Shown one piece after another: positions 23,301 through 35,155 of a stretch of 64,000 bases of DNA. Location of the stretch: the NCBI GenBank assembly GCA_002917075.1, contig NTMA01000002.1, positions 372,001 through 436,000 of the forward strand, written 5' to 3'. The stretch is from Hawksworthiomyces lignivorus (lineage: Eukaryota > Ascomycota > Sordariomycetes > Ophiostomatales > Ophiostomataceae). Both the position numbers and the translations under genes were made by a program. Numbering within the stretch: position 1 is the first letter of the stretch; the number at the start of each line of letters is the position of its first letter. Below the pieces are notes generated by a model, which worked only from the letters and a program-made list of their open reading frames with translations, did not search any database and had not been told where the DNA came from.

Positions 23301-26036
23301 AGGTCCTACAAAAAAAAAATTAGAACAACTGGTCCACTAATAAAAAAAAGACCGGCCTTCAAGGCTGAGCCTCCTCTAACCCCCTGCATTTGCTTCCCCC
23401 TATTTTTTTTTTTTCTTTTTTCGCCTCATGCCATTTTCAATCAGGGCACCGCATCACCTATTCATACAAGCATTTATGCGCAAGATTGATGTGGAATCCT
23501 CCATAGGCTTGCAATGGACAGTATGTCATTTCAGAGTAGGCTCACTCATAGAGCTGGGCATGTCCATTGGGAGACAGAAGGAGTACATGACTTCTTATGC
23601 CTCGGTTATGTGCTAGAGCTTTCATGTCTTTAGTTTGCAATTGAAATACTGGAGTCATGTTGGACAGCGAAAAGAACATCGCAGTATTTGTGCGAGTACG
23701 TGTTCGTGCTTATTACGTAGAACCCGAGAACAGGAGAGCCTCCCCACAAAGACCCAATCTCCACCCACACTCTCACACACCCTCCTTTTCCGATGGCAAA
23801 AGACCAGGGAAGGCCAGAGCGCCACCCTTTTCGTAAAAGTTTCCCAGGTCCGCCAGGGTATGTCTGCACGAGGCGGCATGAGCCAATAGTCGGCCGCCAA
23901 TATCATCAAAAAGGGGGTTTGGAAGAACAGAGCTGCAGGTAAATTGCCGGAAAGCAACGCCACAAGTTTTGAAGTCTGTGGGCGAGGAACGAACAAGAGG
24001 AGGGGAAGGGTAAAAAAGGATACGAAGAATCTGCACAAGACGATAAGCAAGAAAAAAGGTTTCAACGGTGATGGAGGACGAGTGGACGACGGGCGTTCAG
24101 CCCTCCGCCCGTGTTTTCAGCCTCTACGGCCATCTGCTGCTGATGTGCATATTTATGAATACAAAAATTGAATCTTGCCGGGGATGTGTGTGGTATACGG
24201 GCTTACATATGTATATTTTGCTTGTCGATCTAGTCCCCTTGGTCATGATGCTTGCCAGTGGAGGAACAAAAAGGCTCGAATACGCCCGCTTGAGCGTCTC
24301 ACTCATCCGTCAATCTCCCTTGCGTCGGATGGGATGCAATGGATACGTAAGTTGCGTTGACATGGACTCTAAGCCCTTCCCATGTGCTCCTCGGAGCTCG
24401 CGGGAAACGGGCGCCCAGTGCCGCTTATGAGATTGGATATTGCGAGACCAAACTTGCTTTTTTTTCTTGTTGCCAATCAGGAAAAAGCAGGGAAAGTAAA
24501 AAATTAATTAAAAAAGAACCAAAAGGCAGAAAAAGAAAAGATATTCATACCAACGCGTCTGATCTGATCCTTTGCATGCCGACGTTACATAGCATTTTCT
24601 ATTGTTTTCTTGCCTCTAACTGCAACAACACGTTATCGACATACTAGTCGGCAAAATAAAAAGACTTAAAAATATCAGGACGTATGAAAACAAAAACAGA
24701 CAGACATGATAGTAGGTCAAATACACCACGAGGCAGAAGCACTGGCACATGTGGCTTCGTAAAGAATGTGTGCGAAGGAAATCAACCCCTGTTGCATGCC
24801 CTGCAGTTTTTGGTCTTCTGTTTTCTTTTGATTTCTCTGCAAGAGCCCGCACACAAGATCTCTGTTGAGTTCGGCGATGCGAAGGCTTGGGGTTTAGGGA
24901 GAAGTACGACGCGATGACCAGATGCCCAGGGGTCGAACAGAGTCAATAAATCTACTGCTTGCTATTCTTGTTCTTACTGCTTCGTATTGCCTCTATAGCA
25001 TAGCTGCTTAAAAAACACTACGCATATATTCTAAGCGTACGGTAATACCAGACGCCACGATGACAGGGATACCTGCCATACAGATGCACGGATGATGTAC
25101 CGTGCTTTCTGCACTGTAAGGAGTATAGACATGCGATCGAAAGTGGAAGGCGTGCCTTGAGCTTGGGTCTCGGGGAGGAAGGCAATACGAGATTTCTGGT
25201 CACATTTGTCTCCCGCCGCTGATGTTGGTTCGCCCGCTCTCACGGACTAGCATAGCGCGTTTTATAATAACTAAGACTGCGAGGTACATCCACCACAGCA
25301 CTAGCTATAGTGTATTACTATTTTTTCTTTCTCAATATACATCAACAGCGCTACTGCAGCGGAAGCCAGCCAGCTAAAATTCCCCCTGTAATAACAAAAC
25401 AGAAATAGCGTAGGCTTTTGGAGCTATTTTGCTCCCCAAGAATTTAATAGGGGTCACACAGAAAAAAAGAGCTGCCGCGTTCTACTGAATGAACTAGGCG
25501 TGTTTCTCGCTGTGAGTCGTTGTTTCCTTCAGCGACATCTCTCCACGATCGCTCCACCAGTGTCCCTTTTCTGTGTTCCTTCCAAATATTCTTTCTTTCA
25601 TTCTTTTTCGCTCGCTTCCGTCATCACTTTCGCTGGCTCCTTCTGTTTTGCCAATTTCGGGGCTTTTGTTTCTTTTTCCTTTTGTTTTGCTACTTTCTGG
25701 CAGTGTTGCCTCCCCTTCCATCGACATTCGTTTTGTTCTCGACACGCTCGCTTCGACTGCTGCTTCAGCAGGGTGACTTCTTGGAAGTTGAATCAGAATC
25801 CGGGAAGCCAACAAAGGGAACGACATTGAGGCTCTCCCAAGAGATCGTCGACTGAAGGGCCACTGTACTGCATCTTAGCTCTGTACCTCCCCGTGTCTTT
25901 TTCTTTGTATCTTCTTTCAACCTCGATTCCCATCTTCTTTTTGGCGTCTTTCATTTTCTTCCTCTCCCTCGCCTGCTTCTACCGTTAACTTCGGCCCCCT
26001 TGGCCGCACAATCACGCTCGCTCTCCGCCGGCAAAC
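20336..26036. other. 5.7-kb shared upstream region of the chitin synthase pair
   Basis: This long divergent spacer has no recognisable gene. The class VII side (20340-20900) is purine-rich on plus, hence CT-rich in that gene's orientation. The class V side (25500-26036) is strongly CT-rich on plus, so both ends look like promoters or transcribed leaders. The class V leader contains several short upstream reading frames. Also present are a 24-A run at 21969-21992, TACGAGTACG words at 21550 and 22458, and an imperfect inverted repeat at 22731-22773. Confidence 0.6.
21969..21992. repeat. Poly-A tract (24 nt)
   Basis: An uninterrupted run of 24 adenines lies in the chitin synthase spacer. It is a mononucleotide microsatellite or possibly the tail of an old retroposed insert; no body of an element is visible next to it. 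Confidence 0.9.
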
Positions 26037-29000
26037 ATGTCTCTACCGCCGCTCGGAGGAGGCAGCGGCGGTGCTCACACGCAGCCGTCTCTGCCCTCCC
26101 TCCCTGCCCATCTCCAGTCCGATACGCACCTGACGGCACATCTTGCCAGTCGCTTCCATGTTTCCTTGCCGACTGCTCGCCTCTCGTCACACGCCCTCAT
26201 CTCTCTGAACACCTATTCGTCGTCGACAAAAGGCATCGATGGCGGTAAGGAAGGGAGCGCCATGGCCGGTGCTGAGGACATTGCCGACCGTGCCTTTCTG
26301 CGTCTTGGCCACCGCTCTGAGAACCAAGCTGTCTTGTTCCTGTAAGTCTCCCTCTTGATGCAAACTGCTGTTTATTATATGCAAGGACTAACCATGGCAC
26401 GTTCAGTGGTGAATCTGGGTCTGGCAAGACGACTCTACGTGCTCATCTTCTGACGGCTCTCCTGAATAAGTCCTCGACACCCTTGTCCAACAAAGTGTCA
26501 CTTGCTGCCTATGTTTTTGATTCTCTCACAACCACGAAAACAGCTACTACACCCACCGCATCCAAGGCCGGATTGTTCTACGAACTACAATATGACACGG
26601 CTTCCTCTACCGCCCCTCTCCTGATTGGTGCGAAGCTCCTAGACCATCGTCTAGAGCGCAGCCGGATAGCCGACGTGCCTACCGGCGAGCGGAACTTTCA
26701 CATTTTGTACTACCTTCTTGCCGGTACCAGTGCTGCTGAGAAGACTCATCTGGGTTTCGATGAGCCGCATAACAACCACCAGCGCCGTTGGAAGTACTTG
26801 GGCCATCCCACTCAGCTTAAAGTTGGCATCAACGACTCTGAGGGCTTCCAGCTCTTCAAGACCGCTCTCCGCAAGCTGGAGTTCCCTCGGAGCGAAATTG
26901 CAGAGATCTGCCAAATTCTGGCTAGCATCCTCCACATCGGCCAGCTGGAGTTCGAGAGCACTTCCAACACCACGCCAACGGCAGACGACAGCGGAGGCTT
27001 CTCGCATGAGGGTGCCCAGACCGTCATAAGCGTCAAGAATAAAGAAGTCCTGTCCATTATTGCCGCTTTCCTCGGCGTCAGCGCGCAGGATCTACAGACA
27101 ACTCTCGGCTACAAGACCAAGATGATTCACAAGGAGCGTGTCACTGTCATGCTTGATCCTGCTGGTGCCCGCAACAATGCCGATGAGCTTGCTCGCACGC
27201 TGTACTCTCTGCTAGTTGCCTATGTCATTGAGACGATTAACCAGAAGATCTGTGCCTCAGAGGACTCCTTCGCGAACACCGTCTCAATCATTGATTTTCC
27301 CGGCTTCTCCCAGCAGTCCTCCACTGGCTCCACTTTGGATCAGCTGCTGAACAACGCCGCCACCGAATCTCTGTACAATTTAACTCTGCAGAATTTCTTT
27401 GATCGCAAGGCTGACCTGCTCGAGAGCGAGGAGGTCAGCGTTGCTGCCACAAGCTACTTTGACAACTCGGACGCTGTCAAGGGCCTGCTCAAGCCAGGCA
27501 ACGGTCTTCTAAGCATCCTTGATGATCAAACCCGCCGGCACCGCACAGATATGCAACTGTTGGAGAGCCTCCGCAAGCGCTTCGAAGGCAAGAACCCTGC
27601 CATTTCTATGAGTGCAGCCACCGCCAAGCTACCAGGCAGCAACTTCATGACTGAGAACACGGCTGCATGCTTCACTGTGAAGCACTTTGCCGGTGAAGTT
27701 GAGTACCCTGTCAAGGGGCTTGTTGAAGAGAACGGCGAGGTCATCTCGGGTGACCTCCTCAATCTCATCAACTCGACGAAGAGCGAGTTTGTCGCTCGTC
27801 TCTTCGGCCAGGAGGCCTTGCAGACCATCGTCCATCCTCAAGAACGGTCCACCGTCATGCAGGCCTCTGTCAGCTCCAAGCCTATGCGTGCTCCTAGTGT
27901 CATGTCCCGCAAGGCAACCCGGGCTCCCATCCGTCGCCGCCAAGAGCCCGTGGTGCAGCGCAAGGATTCGTTCGACGACAATGCCAGCGAGGCAGGTGGT
28001 TCCTCGCCTGTCGGCGATTCCCGCCGCGGTGCCTCGAAAGCACCGTCTGAACAAGGAGCATCTGGCCAGTTCCTTGCATCCTTGGACAACGTCACAAAGT
28101 CTTTCAACGCGCCGAACACGAATGCTTACTTCGTGTTCTGTCTGAAGCCTAACGATCGCCGCATTGCAAACCAGTTTGACAGCAAATGCGTGCGGACTCA
28201 AGTTCAGACGTTCGGTATTGCTGAAATCAGCCAGCGTCTACGCTCCGCCGATTTCAGTCTCTTTTTACCATTTGGCGAGTTCCTTGGGCTGACAGATGCC
28301 GAGACGCTTTTGGTAGGAAGTGAGCGGGAGAAGGTCGAATCTGTCGTTGAGGAAAAGCGCTGGCCCAGCAACGAGATCCAGATCGGTGCCACCGGTGTGT
28401 TCCTCAGCGAGCGCTGCTGGATGGAGATCGCCAATCTCAATGATGCAGTTTCACAGTCTGCGCGCTACGGTCTGCCTTCGGATGCGGGTGATGGCCCAAT
28501 TAATCCTTTCGGCGCTTCCAAGGAGCATCTGGTGTCCAGTTCGAACACCCCATCCGCAAGCGGTATGGGAGACAAGGCTCGTGCTGGGTATTTTGGCAGC
28601 AACGATGTCGACGCACGCTCCGAGGCTGGCGTGTCTGCCTTCGGTGGTGGTGATATGTTCAAGAATCTCGATACCCGTGAGCAGATGGCAGAGCGTGGCA
28701 ATGAAAAGGCTATGGTTGAAGTCGAAGAGTACAAGGATTCGTCCAAGCGTAAGCGCTGGCTCTTCATTGTCTACCTCTTAACCTTTTTCATTCCCGACTT
28801 TGCAATTCGCTTAATTGGGCGCATGCCGCGTAAGGATGTCCGCATGGCCTGGCGCGAAAAGCTTGCCATCAATATCATCATCTGGTTCAGCTGTCTGTTC
28901 TGCGCCTTCTTCCTCGTTGCTTTCCCTCAGCTCATCTGCCCAACTCAACATGTGTTCAGCGGCGAAGAGCTTTCAGCTAACAACGGGAAAGACGGCCACG

Positions 29001-31807
29001 CTTCTTATGTTGCCATTCGTGGCCAGGTCTTCGACCTTGGTTCCTTCATACCACATCACTACCCGTCGTACCTGCCCACGAAAATGCTCACGCAGTATGC
29101 TGGTGAAGATATCACGGCCCTCTTCCCTGTCCAGGTCTCGGCTCTCTGCCAAGGTACTTCTGACGCTGGGATCAACCCCGAGGTCACCCTCGATTTCAAG
29201 TCCACAAACACTACCGGTTCGCCTACTTTGATCAGCAACACTGACCAAAACGCCATTTACCACGATTTCCGTTATTTTACCAATGACTCCCGTCCTGACT
29301 GGTTTTCTGAAATGATGATTATGATGCGGTCCGGTTACAAAAAAGGCAACATTGGTTATACAGCAGGGTATGTTAACACGCTGGCAGGTAAGGGCAAGTC
29401 GATTGCCATTCTCAACAGCCGCATCTACGATATGACGAACTATATTGTTGGTGGACGTCAACTGGTTGCGCCAGCGGGCCAGGATGTCAGCGGTTCTGCT
29501 GATGATGTAAACTTCATGGAGCAGCTGGTGGTGGACCTGTTCCAGCAAAAAGCCGGCGACGATGTGACAAAGTACTGGGACGCTTTGGCTTTGACCAATA
29601 CCCAGAAATCGAGGATGCAGCTTTGCTTGGACAACTTGTTTTATGTCGGTGATGTCGACACAAGAAACTCTCCTCGCTGTCTTTTCGCAGAGTACTTCGT
29701 CCTGGCTGTGACCATTCTGCTTTGCTCCGTTATTGGTTTCAAGTTCTTGGCTGCACTGCAATTTGGCACCAAGAACATCCCCGAGAACCTGGACAAGTTC
29801 ATCATGTGTCAGATTCCCGCCTATACCGAGGACGAAGAGTCGCTACGCCGTGCGATTGATTCCGTGGCTCGCATGCGTTATGACGACAAGCGCAAGCTGT
29901 TGGTCATTATCTGCGACGGTATGATCATTGGCCAGGGCAACGATCGCCCGACGCCCCGTATTGTCCTGGATATTCTCGGCGTGTCGGAGACTGTGGACCC
30001 GGAACCTCTCAGCTTCGAGTCGCTCGGTGAGGGTCTGAAGCAACACAACATGGGCAAGGTCTACTCCGGTTTGTATGAAGTTCAAGGCCATATTGTTCCG
30101 TTCCTCGTCATTGTCAAGGTTGGAAAGCCTTCTGAAGTGTCTCGCCCCGGTAACCGTGGCAAGCGTGACTCGCAGATGATCTTGATGCGCTTCCTGAACC
30201 GCGTCCACTACAACTTGGCTATGAGTCCTCTGGAACTGGAAATGTACCACCAAATCCGCAACATTATCGGTGTCAATCCGACATTCTACGAATTCCTGCT
30301 GCAGATTGATGCCGATACCGTGGTCGCACCAGATTCCGGCACACGCTTTGTGTCAGCTTTCCTCGACGATACTCGCCTCATTGCCGTGTGCGGTGAGACA
30401 GCTCTGACAAATGCCAAAGCCTCCTTTGTCACTATGATCCAAGTGTACGAGTACTACATTTCGCACAACTTGTCCAAAGCCTTCGAATCACTCTTTGGCT
30501 CTGTCACATGTTTGCCCGGTTGTTTCTCTATGTATCGTATCCGCGCAGCCGAGACGGGCAAGCCTCTGTTCGTTTCCCGCGAAATTGTGGAAAACTACTC
30601 TACGATCCGTGTCGATACGCTGCACATGAAGAACCTGCTGCATCTGGGTGAGGATCGTTTCTTGACGACCCTGTTACTGAAGTACCACAACAAGTATAAG
30701 ACCAAGTATATCAACCGTGCCCATGCTTGGACCATTGCGCCAGATTCGTGGCAGGTCTTTTTGTCGCAGCGTCGTCGTTGGATCAACTCTACTGTGCACA
30801 ATCTGATTGAGCTCATGCCCATGGCCCAGCTCTGCGGTTTCTGCTGCTTCTCTATGCGTTTCGTCGTCTTGATTGACCTGCTGTCCACGGTTATTCAACC
30901 CGTCACCATCGCTTACATCGTCTACTTGATTGTCCTTGTCATCATCAAATCGACCGTCGTGCCTATTACAGCCTTCGTTTTGCTGGGTGCCATCTATGGT
31001 CTGCAAGCCATTATCTTCATCCTCCGCCGGAAGTGGGAGATGATCGGTTGGATGATCATGTATGTCATGGCCGTGCCCATCTTCAGTTTCGGTCTGCCAT
31101 TGTATGCCTTCTGGCATATGGACGACTTCAACTGGGGTAACACGCGTGTCGTGGCTGGCGAGAAGGGCAAGAAGATCGTTATTACGGACGAAGGCAAATT
31201 TGATCCCCGCTCCATCCCGCGTAAGAAGTGGGAGGAGTACCAGGCCGAGCTTTGGGATGCGCAGACGGCTCGGGAGGATGCACGGTCCGAGATCTCGGGC
31301 TATTCATACGCCACCAAGCCAGGCATGGGCGGCCCTGGTGTGAACGCGGCCATGTCCGAGTATGGCTACCCTTCGCGGCCAGGATCCACCACCGGATTCC
31401 CGGTTTATGATAAATCAGCACTGCCTGTGCCCAACATGGCAGCAGCAAGCCGGATGAGCTTTGCCATGAGCGAGCATCCTGGCAACCGCGGAAGCCAGTT
31501 TGGCGGCAGCCAGTTCTTCGGCGGTGCAGACATGGAGATGGCGAACCTGGCAGGCATGCCCAGCGACGACGCGCTGCTAGCTGAGATCCGTGAGATCCTG
31601 CGTACTGCCGACTTGATGACGGTCACCAAGAAGGGCATCAAGCAAGAGCTGGAGCGCAGGTTTGGCGTGTCTCTCGATACGCGCCGTGCTTATATCAACA
31701 GTGGTATGTTTTGATCAAAGTCTGCATTGATTATACAATAGCTCGCATTTTACTGACTTTTTCTTGTTTTCTTAGCAACCGAGGCGCTTCTCTCAGGCCA
31801 GCTGTAA
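26037..31807 (+). CDS. csmA: Class V chitin synthase with myosin motor-like domain (CsmA/Chs5)
   Basis: This is a motor-fused chitin synthase needed for polarised wall synthesis in filamentous fungi. Exons 26037-26341, 26407-31703 and 31776-31807 give 1877 residues, normal for the class. Intron 1 (65 nt, CTAAC branch) falls immediately before the P-loop GESGSGKT (103-110). Other head signatures are [16 protein letters not shown] and a switch II-like IDFPGF (397-402). Then come two helices (from about 887 and 921), a cytochrome b5-like domain ([14 protein letters not shown], about 970), a helix near 1197, and the catalytic core: [18 protein letters not shown] (1403-1405), GEDR (1516-1519) and QRRRW (1556-1560). 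The C-terminal membrane helices lie at about 1583-1670. A DEK_C domain ends the protein, and the final intron (72 nt) is needed to reach the family's ALLSGQL end; without it the frame stops early at 31714. The gene is convergent with the GST gene. Confidence 0.97.
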
Positions 31808-32375
31808 AGAAAGGAGACAGAATCACCACTATCTCTATTCTTCGGTCTCCGTGCATCTTTTTAATATATCTCATTTAATTAATTTTCTCTTCTCTCTGGC
31901 TTTTTCTCTAAACTTTATTTGCATATCTCTGGGGTACAGGAAGACTAAAGGGAACCGTTTGAGTTTGTTATAAAAAAAACCTTTGCATTCGCCTGCTTTT
32001 TGGGAGATTGCTGGGAACGAAGTGCACCAAGGGAACATCAAAAGACTTCATACTTCATAATAAGTTCTTGTATACAATTTCCTTATTGTTTGTTTCTGTT
32101 TGCTACGGTCGTTCGTTCACTTTGGGTCGTTGGTAGTCTACTAGCATTTGACTTGCGAATTTCTTTTGCGAATTTCATATTTTCAGTACAATAAAAAGAC
32201 AAGGTCCAATATCTCAATTTCCCCTTCCCATGATGTTGCTTTATAATATGCTAAAAGAAAAACAAATTAATGAAGTAAGAAAATCGGCTTTTGAAAAGGA
32301 CATTGAAAAGGACTTCAAAGCGTTCAAGTAGAAGAGTCGCCCCTCTACCCATTTACGCTCTTGTCTCTCCCCTTT
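31808..32375. other. Convergent spacer class V chitin synthase / GST
   Basis: This AT-rich 3'-to-3' region contains AATAAAAAG near 32190 and TTAATTAATT near 31875, compatible with polyadenylation signals for either gene. No gene is supported. Confidence 0.55.
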
Positions 32376-34141
32376 TTACTTCTTGTAGAAGGCAGCGACA
32401 GCCGTTACCTCCTCGTCCAGTGGCAGGATGTCTGGGGTGGGGCCAAGCGGCGTGATGCTGAGCGGGTTGATCTGCGTGTGGCTCTTGGTGTAGTGGTTCT
32501 TGATGTGCAGGAAGTCGGTCGAGTCCTTAAACGCGGGATCATTCCAGTATAGGTAGCGCATCCACTTGTGCAGTGCCGGATAGCCCGAGCGGATGTCCTT
32601 GAGGTTGCACTTGAAGTGCTGGACATAGACGGGCTATGGTAGGGGAGATATTGTTAGTAAGGGGACCAAGCCGTCACACGCACAAGAGCACGCAAAAGGA
32701 GAAGCAGGAAAGGAACAAAAGGGCACTACTCACATCAAAGCGAATGATGGTGACAAACCTATGAGAAGAAAAAGGAGAACGTTAGCAAAGCAGAGGAACA
32801 CGGCGGAAGGAAGATCATATTGCCATCGAATCCACCTCCCCCCCCCCCCTCCAAACCAAAGAAAAAAAAACTTACAGGCGAATGTCGACCTCGGTCAGCG
32901 TCTGGCCGAACCAGTAGGGGCCCTTGGACGCGTTCTCGGCGAGGTGCTTCTCTGCGCGGTCCAGCGCCTCGAATAGGGCCACGACGTTGCGCTCGTAGGC
33001 GGCCTGCTTGGTGGCGAAGCCGCTCTTGTAGACGCCGTTGTTGATGAGGTCGTACTGCCACTCGTGGGCGGCCTCGATGTCAGCGCGGAGGGCCTCCGGG
33101 TAGAGGTCGATCTTACGGTGCTTCTCGTCGATCAGGTCGTCAAAGGCGCTGCCGAACATGCGCAGGATCTCGCTGCTCTCGTTGCTCACAATGGTGCGCA
33201 ACTTTTTGTCGTAGAGGACGGGCACGGTGATGCGGCCGGTGTAGTCGGGGTTGGCCTCGGCGTAGACCTGGCGCAGCAGGGTGAATCCCTCATGTCCTGG
33301 CACGGGGTCCGGGACGACGCCCTCGCCGGGGGAGTCGGTGTCGTCCTTGGTGACAAAGCGCCAGCCTGCCAAAAGAGTCAGCCTCAGAGAATCAAATAAA
33401 AAAATAAAAAAAAAAAAATAAATGAATGAATAGGAGCTGGAGAGAGGTGCAGGGGCAAGCGTTTGTACCATCGCTACCAAGGTGCCAGTGCACGACAGAC
33501 ATGGAGACAATGTCCTCCAGGCCCTTGAGCTTGCGGGCAATCAATGTGCGCGTAGCCTGCAAGGGGGGAAAGCCAGTCAGTAAGAAGAGCTCATCTAAGA
33601 GAAAATACAAAAAAAAGAAAGAGCTTCAAAATCATCAGAGGGAGGCGGTTGCAATTCTCTTACCCATGGGCACGCATAGCTGACGTAGAGGTGGTACCGG
33701 CCCTTCTCGGCCGGGAAGTGGACGACTCCGTCTTCCTTGGAGGGCTGGCCGATCCAGTCACGGAACGAGCTAACCTGGCGCTTGAACTCGCCTGTCTGGT
33801 CCTTGGGGTCAACCCAATCAGTGACTTTGAAGCCGCGGGCAGTCTAACACATATGGTAAGTCGGAGAAGAGCAAATTGTGCGGCAGATCGAGGGGTGGGA
33901 ATGAAGTCATTAAGGCGGAGGGACTCACCATTTTGGCTGTTGGCTTAGGAGAGGAGGAAAGAGTGGACTGGCGAAAGGAGTTGCGGGACGCAGTGCTGAT
34001 GCTCTGTGAAAATCTGAGCTGAGAGGCTCTGAAGACGTAGCTGCTGCTAGCTTTGACGAAAGGCTGTGATGAAGGAATACTTCTGTGGAGAGTTCTAGAG
34101 ATACCAGAGCGTACAGCTGGCGAGCGGGTGAGGAAGAGCAT
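32376..34141 (-). CDS. ECM4: Xi-class glutathione transferase / glutathionyl-hydroquinone reductase (ECM4/GTO type)
   Basis: The enzyme reduces glutathionyl-hydroquinones and other glutathione adducts through an active-site Cys. Six exons (minus): 34141-33929, 33843-33664, 33556-33469, 33365-32876, 32758-32734 (25 nt) and 32633-32376. They total 417 residues, all in frame. The catalytic motif is YVSYACPW (Cys129). Other landmarks are [31 protein letters not shown], the [10 protein letters not shown] and IVSNES glutathione-binding segments, and the C-terminal helical domain ([26 protein letters not shown]). The first 70 residues contain no Asp or Glu and many Arg/Ser, so they form a mitochondrial presequence. 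Met71, the last codon of exon 1, is where ordinary ECM4 proteins begin and would give a 347-residue cytosolic form. Confidence 0.94.
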
Positions 34142-35155
34142 TCGAAAATATCTTTGCTGTTATTTGGGCGAGACAAACAGCAGGACGGAATGCGGACTAG
34201 AAATACAAATAGATGTACGAGATGCGGCGTGGGATACTTTTTGGCGCTTATAGGATGACCAGCTGTTTTGTCAATGATTTACAAGAATCTGGAGAATTTA
34301 CTGAGAGCATTGCAACTCGTATAATTATATTAGTGAACCGCCTGCATGATAAGCTTCACTTCTACGAGCTTCGGCTTACATAGTACTATGGCAAAGCTGT
34401 ATTCTGTAGCATCGTACTCGAACAGCTCCGTTCTGCTCTGCGGGCGTGGCCTCTTCCCCTCTTTCTTCCCCCCAAGCACTTTGAATCTTACCAGATTGCC
34501 CCCTCCCCCCCACTACTTTTGTTCAGTATTACACATTACAAGAGCTTTACAAATAGTGACGTAAAAGGCCTAGCCAGCCAAAAACTCCCCCACCATCATG
34601 ACAAAGGCACTACAGTCAGCAATCCATATTTATTAGTGACATGACCCGTCGCAGAACCCGATAATATCTCGGCTTTCCATGTTTTGTCATCCAGATGCCG
34701 GGAGCTTATGCTTGCGAAGAGCTGATCGACTAGCCTAGCGTACCTCGAGAGCAATTGGACTTAGCGGTGGTCTACTTGTACCATGTTGTCCTTAGCGAGA
34801 AAATACTGTGTGTCAATGCCTTCAATGGTCTATCAACGTATGGAGCTGCAATCACACTTGTTAAGATACACCCACTATAATAAACATGCACATAGCTTTC
34901 TTCATAACACCCCTAGGAAGTAAAGATAGAGGATACACATAATGACGACTGAATGACTGAGAGGAATCGCGATGTTCAACAACAATTCTATAACACAAGT
35001 ATGAATTCGACGCAGCCCGTTCTTCCTTCTTTTTGTGATTGCTGTTCTTTTTGATATAAACACGAAGCCGTTTGACAACGGTCTAAGATAAGGCAAATCT
35101 AGCCAATTAAATGGGATGCCAAAGAGGAGATGCTACAATCGTAATTGGCACCACC
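34142..35155. other. Spacer GST / UBA1
   Basis: This 1-kb spacer between two tandem minus-strand genes holds the promoter of the GST gene and the terminator of UBA1. A C-rich run lies near 34500. No gene was recognised. Confidence 0.55.

Noticed and set aside
25500..25855. Frames of about 110 codons in the class V chitin synthase leader
   Set aside because: The CT-rich leader reads as Phe/Ser/Leu in several frames at once, which is typical of promoter sequence and not coding.
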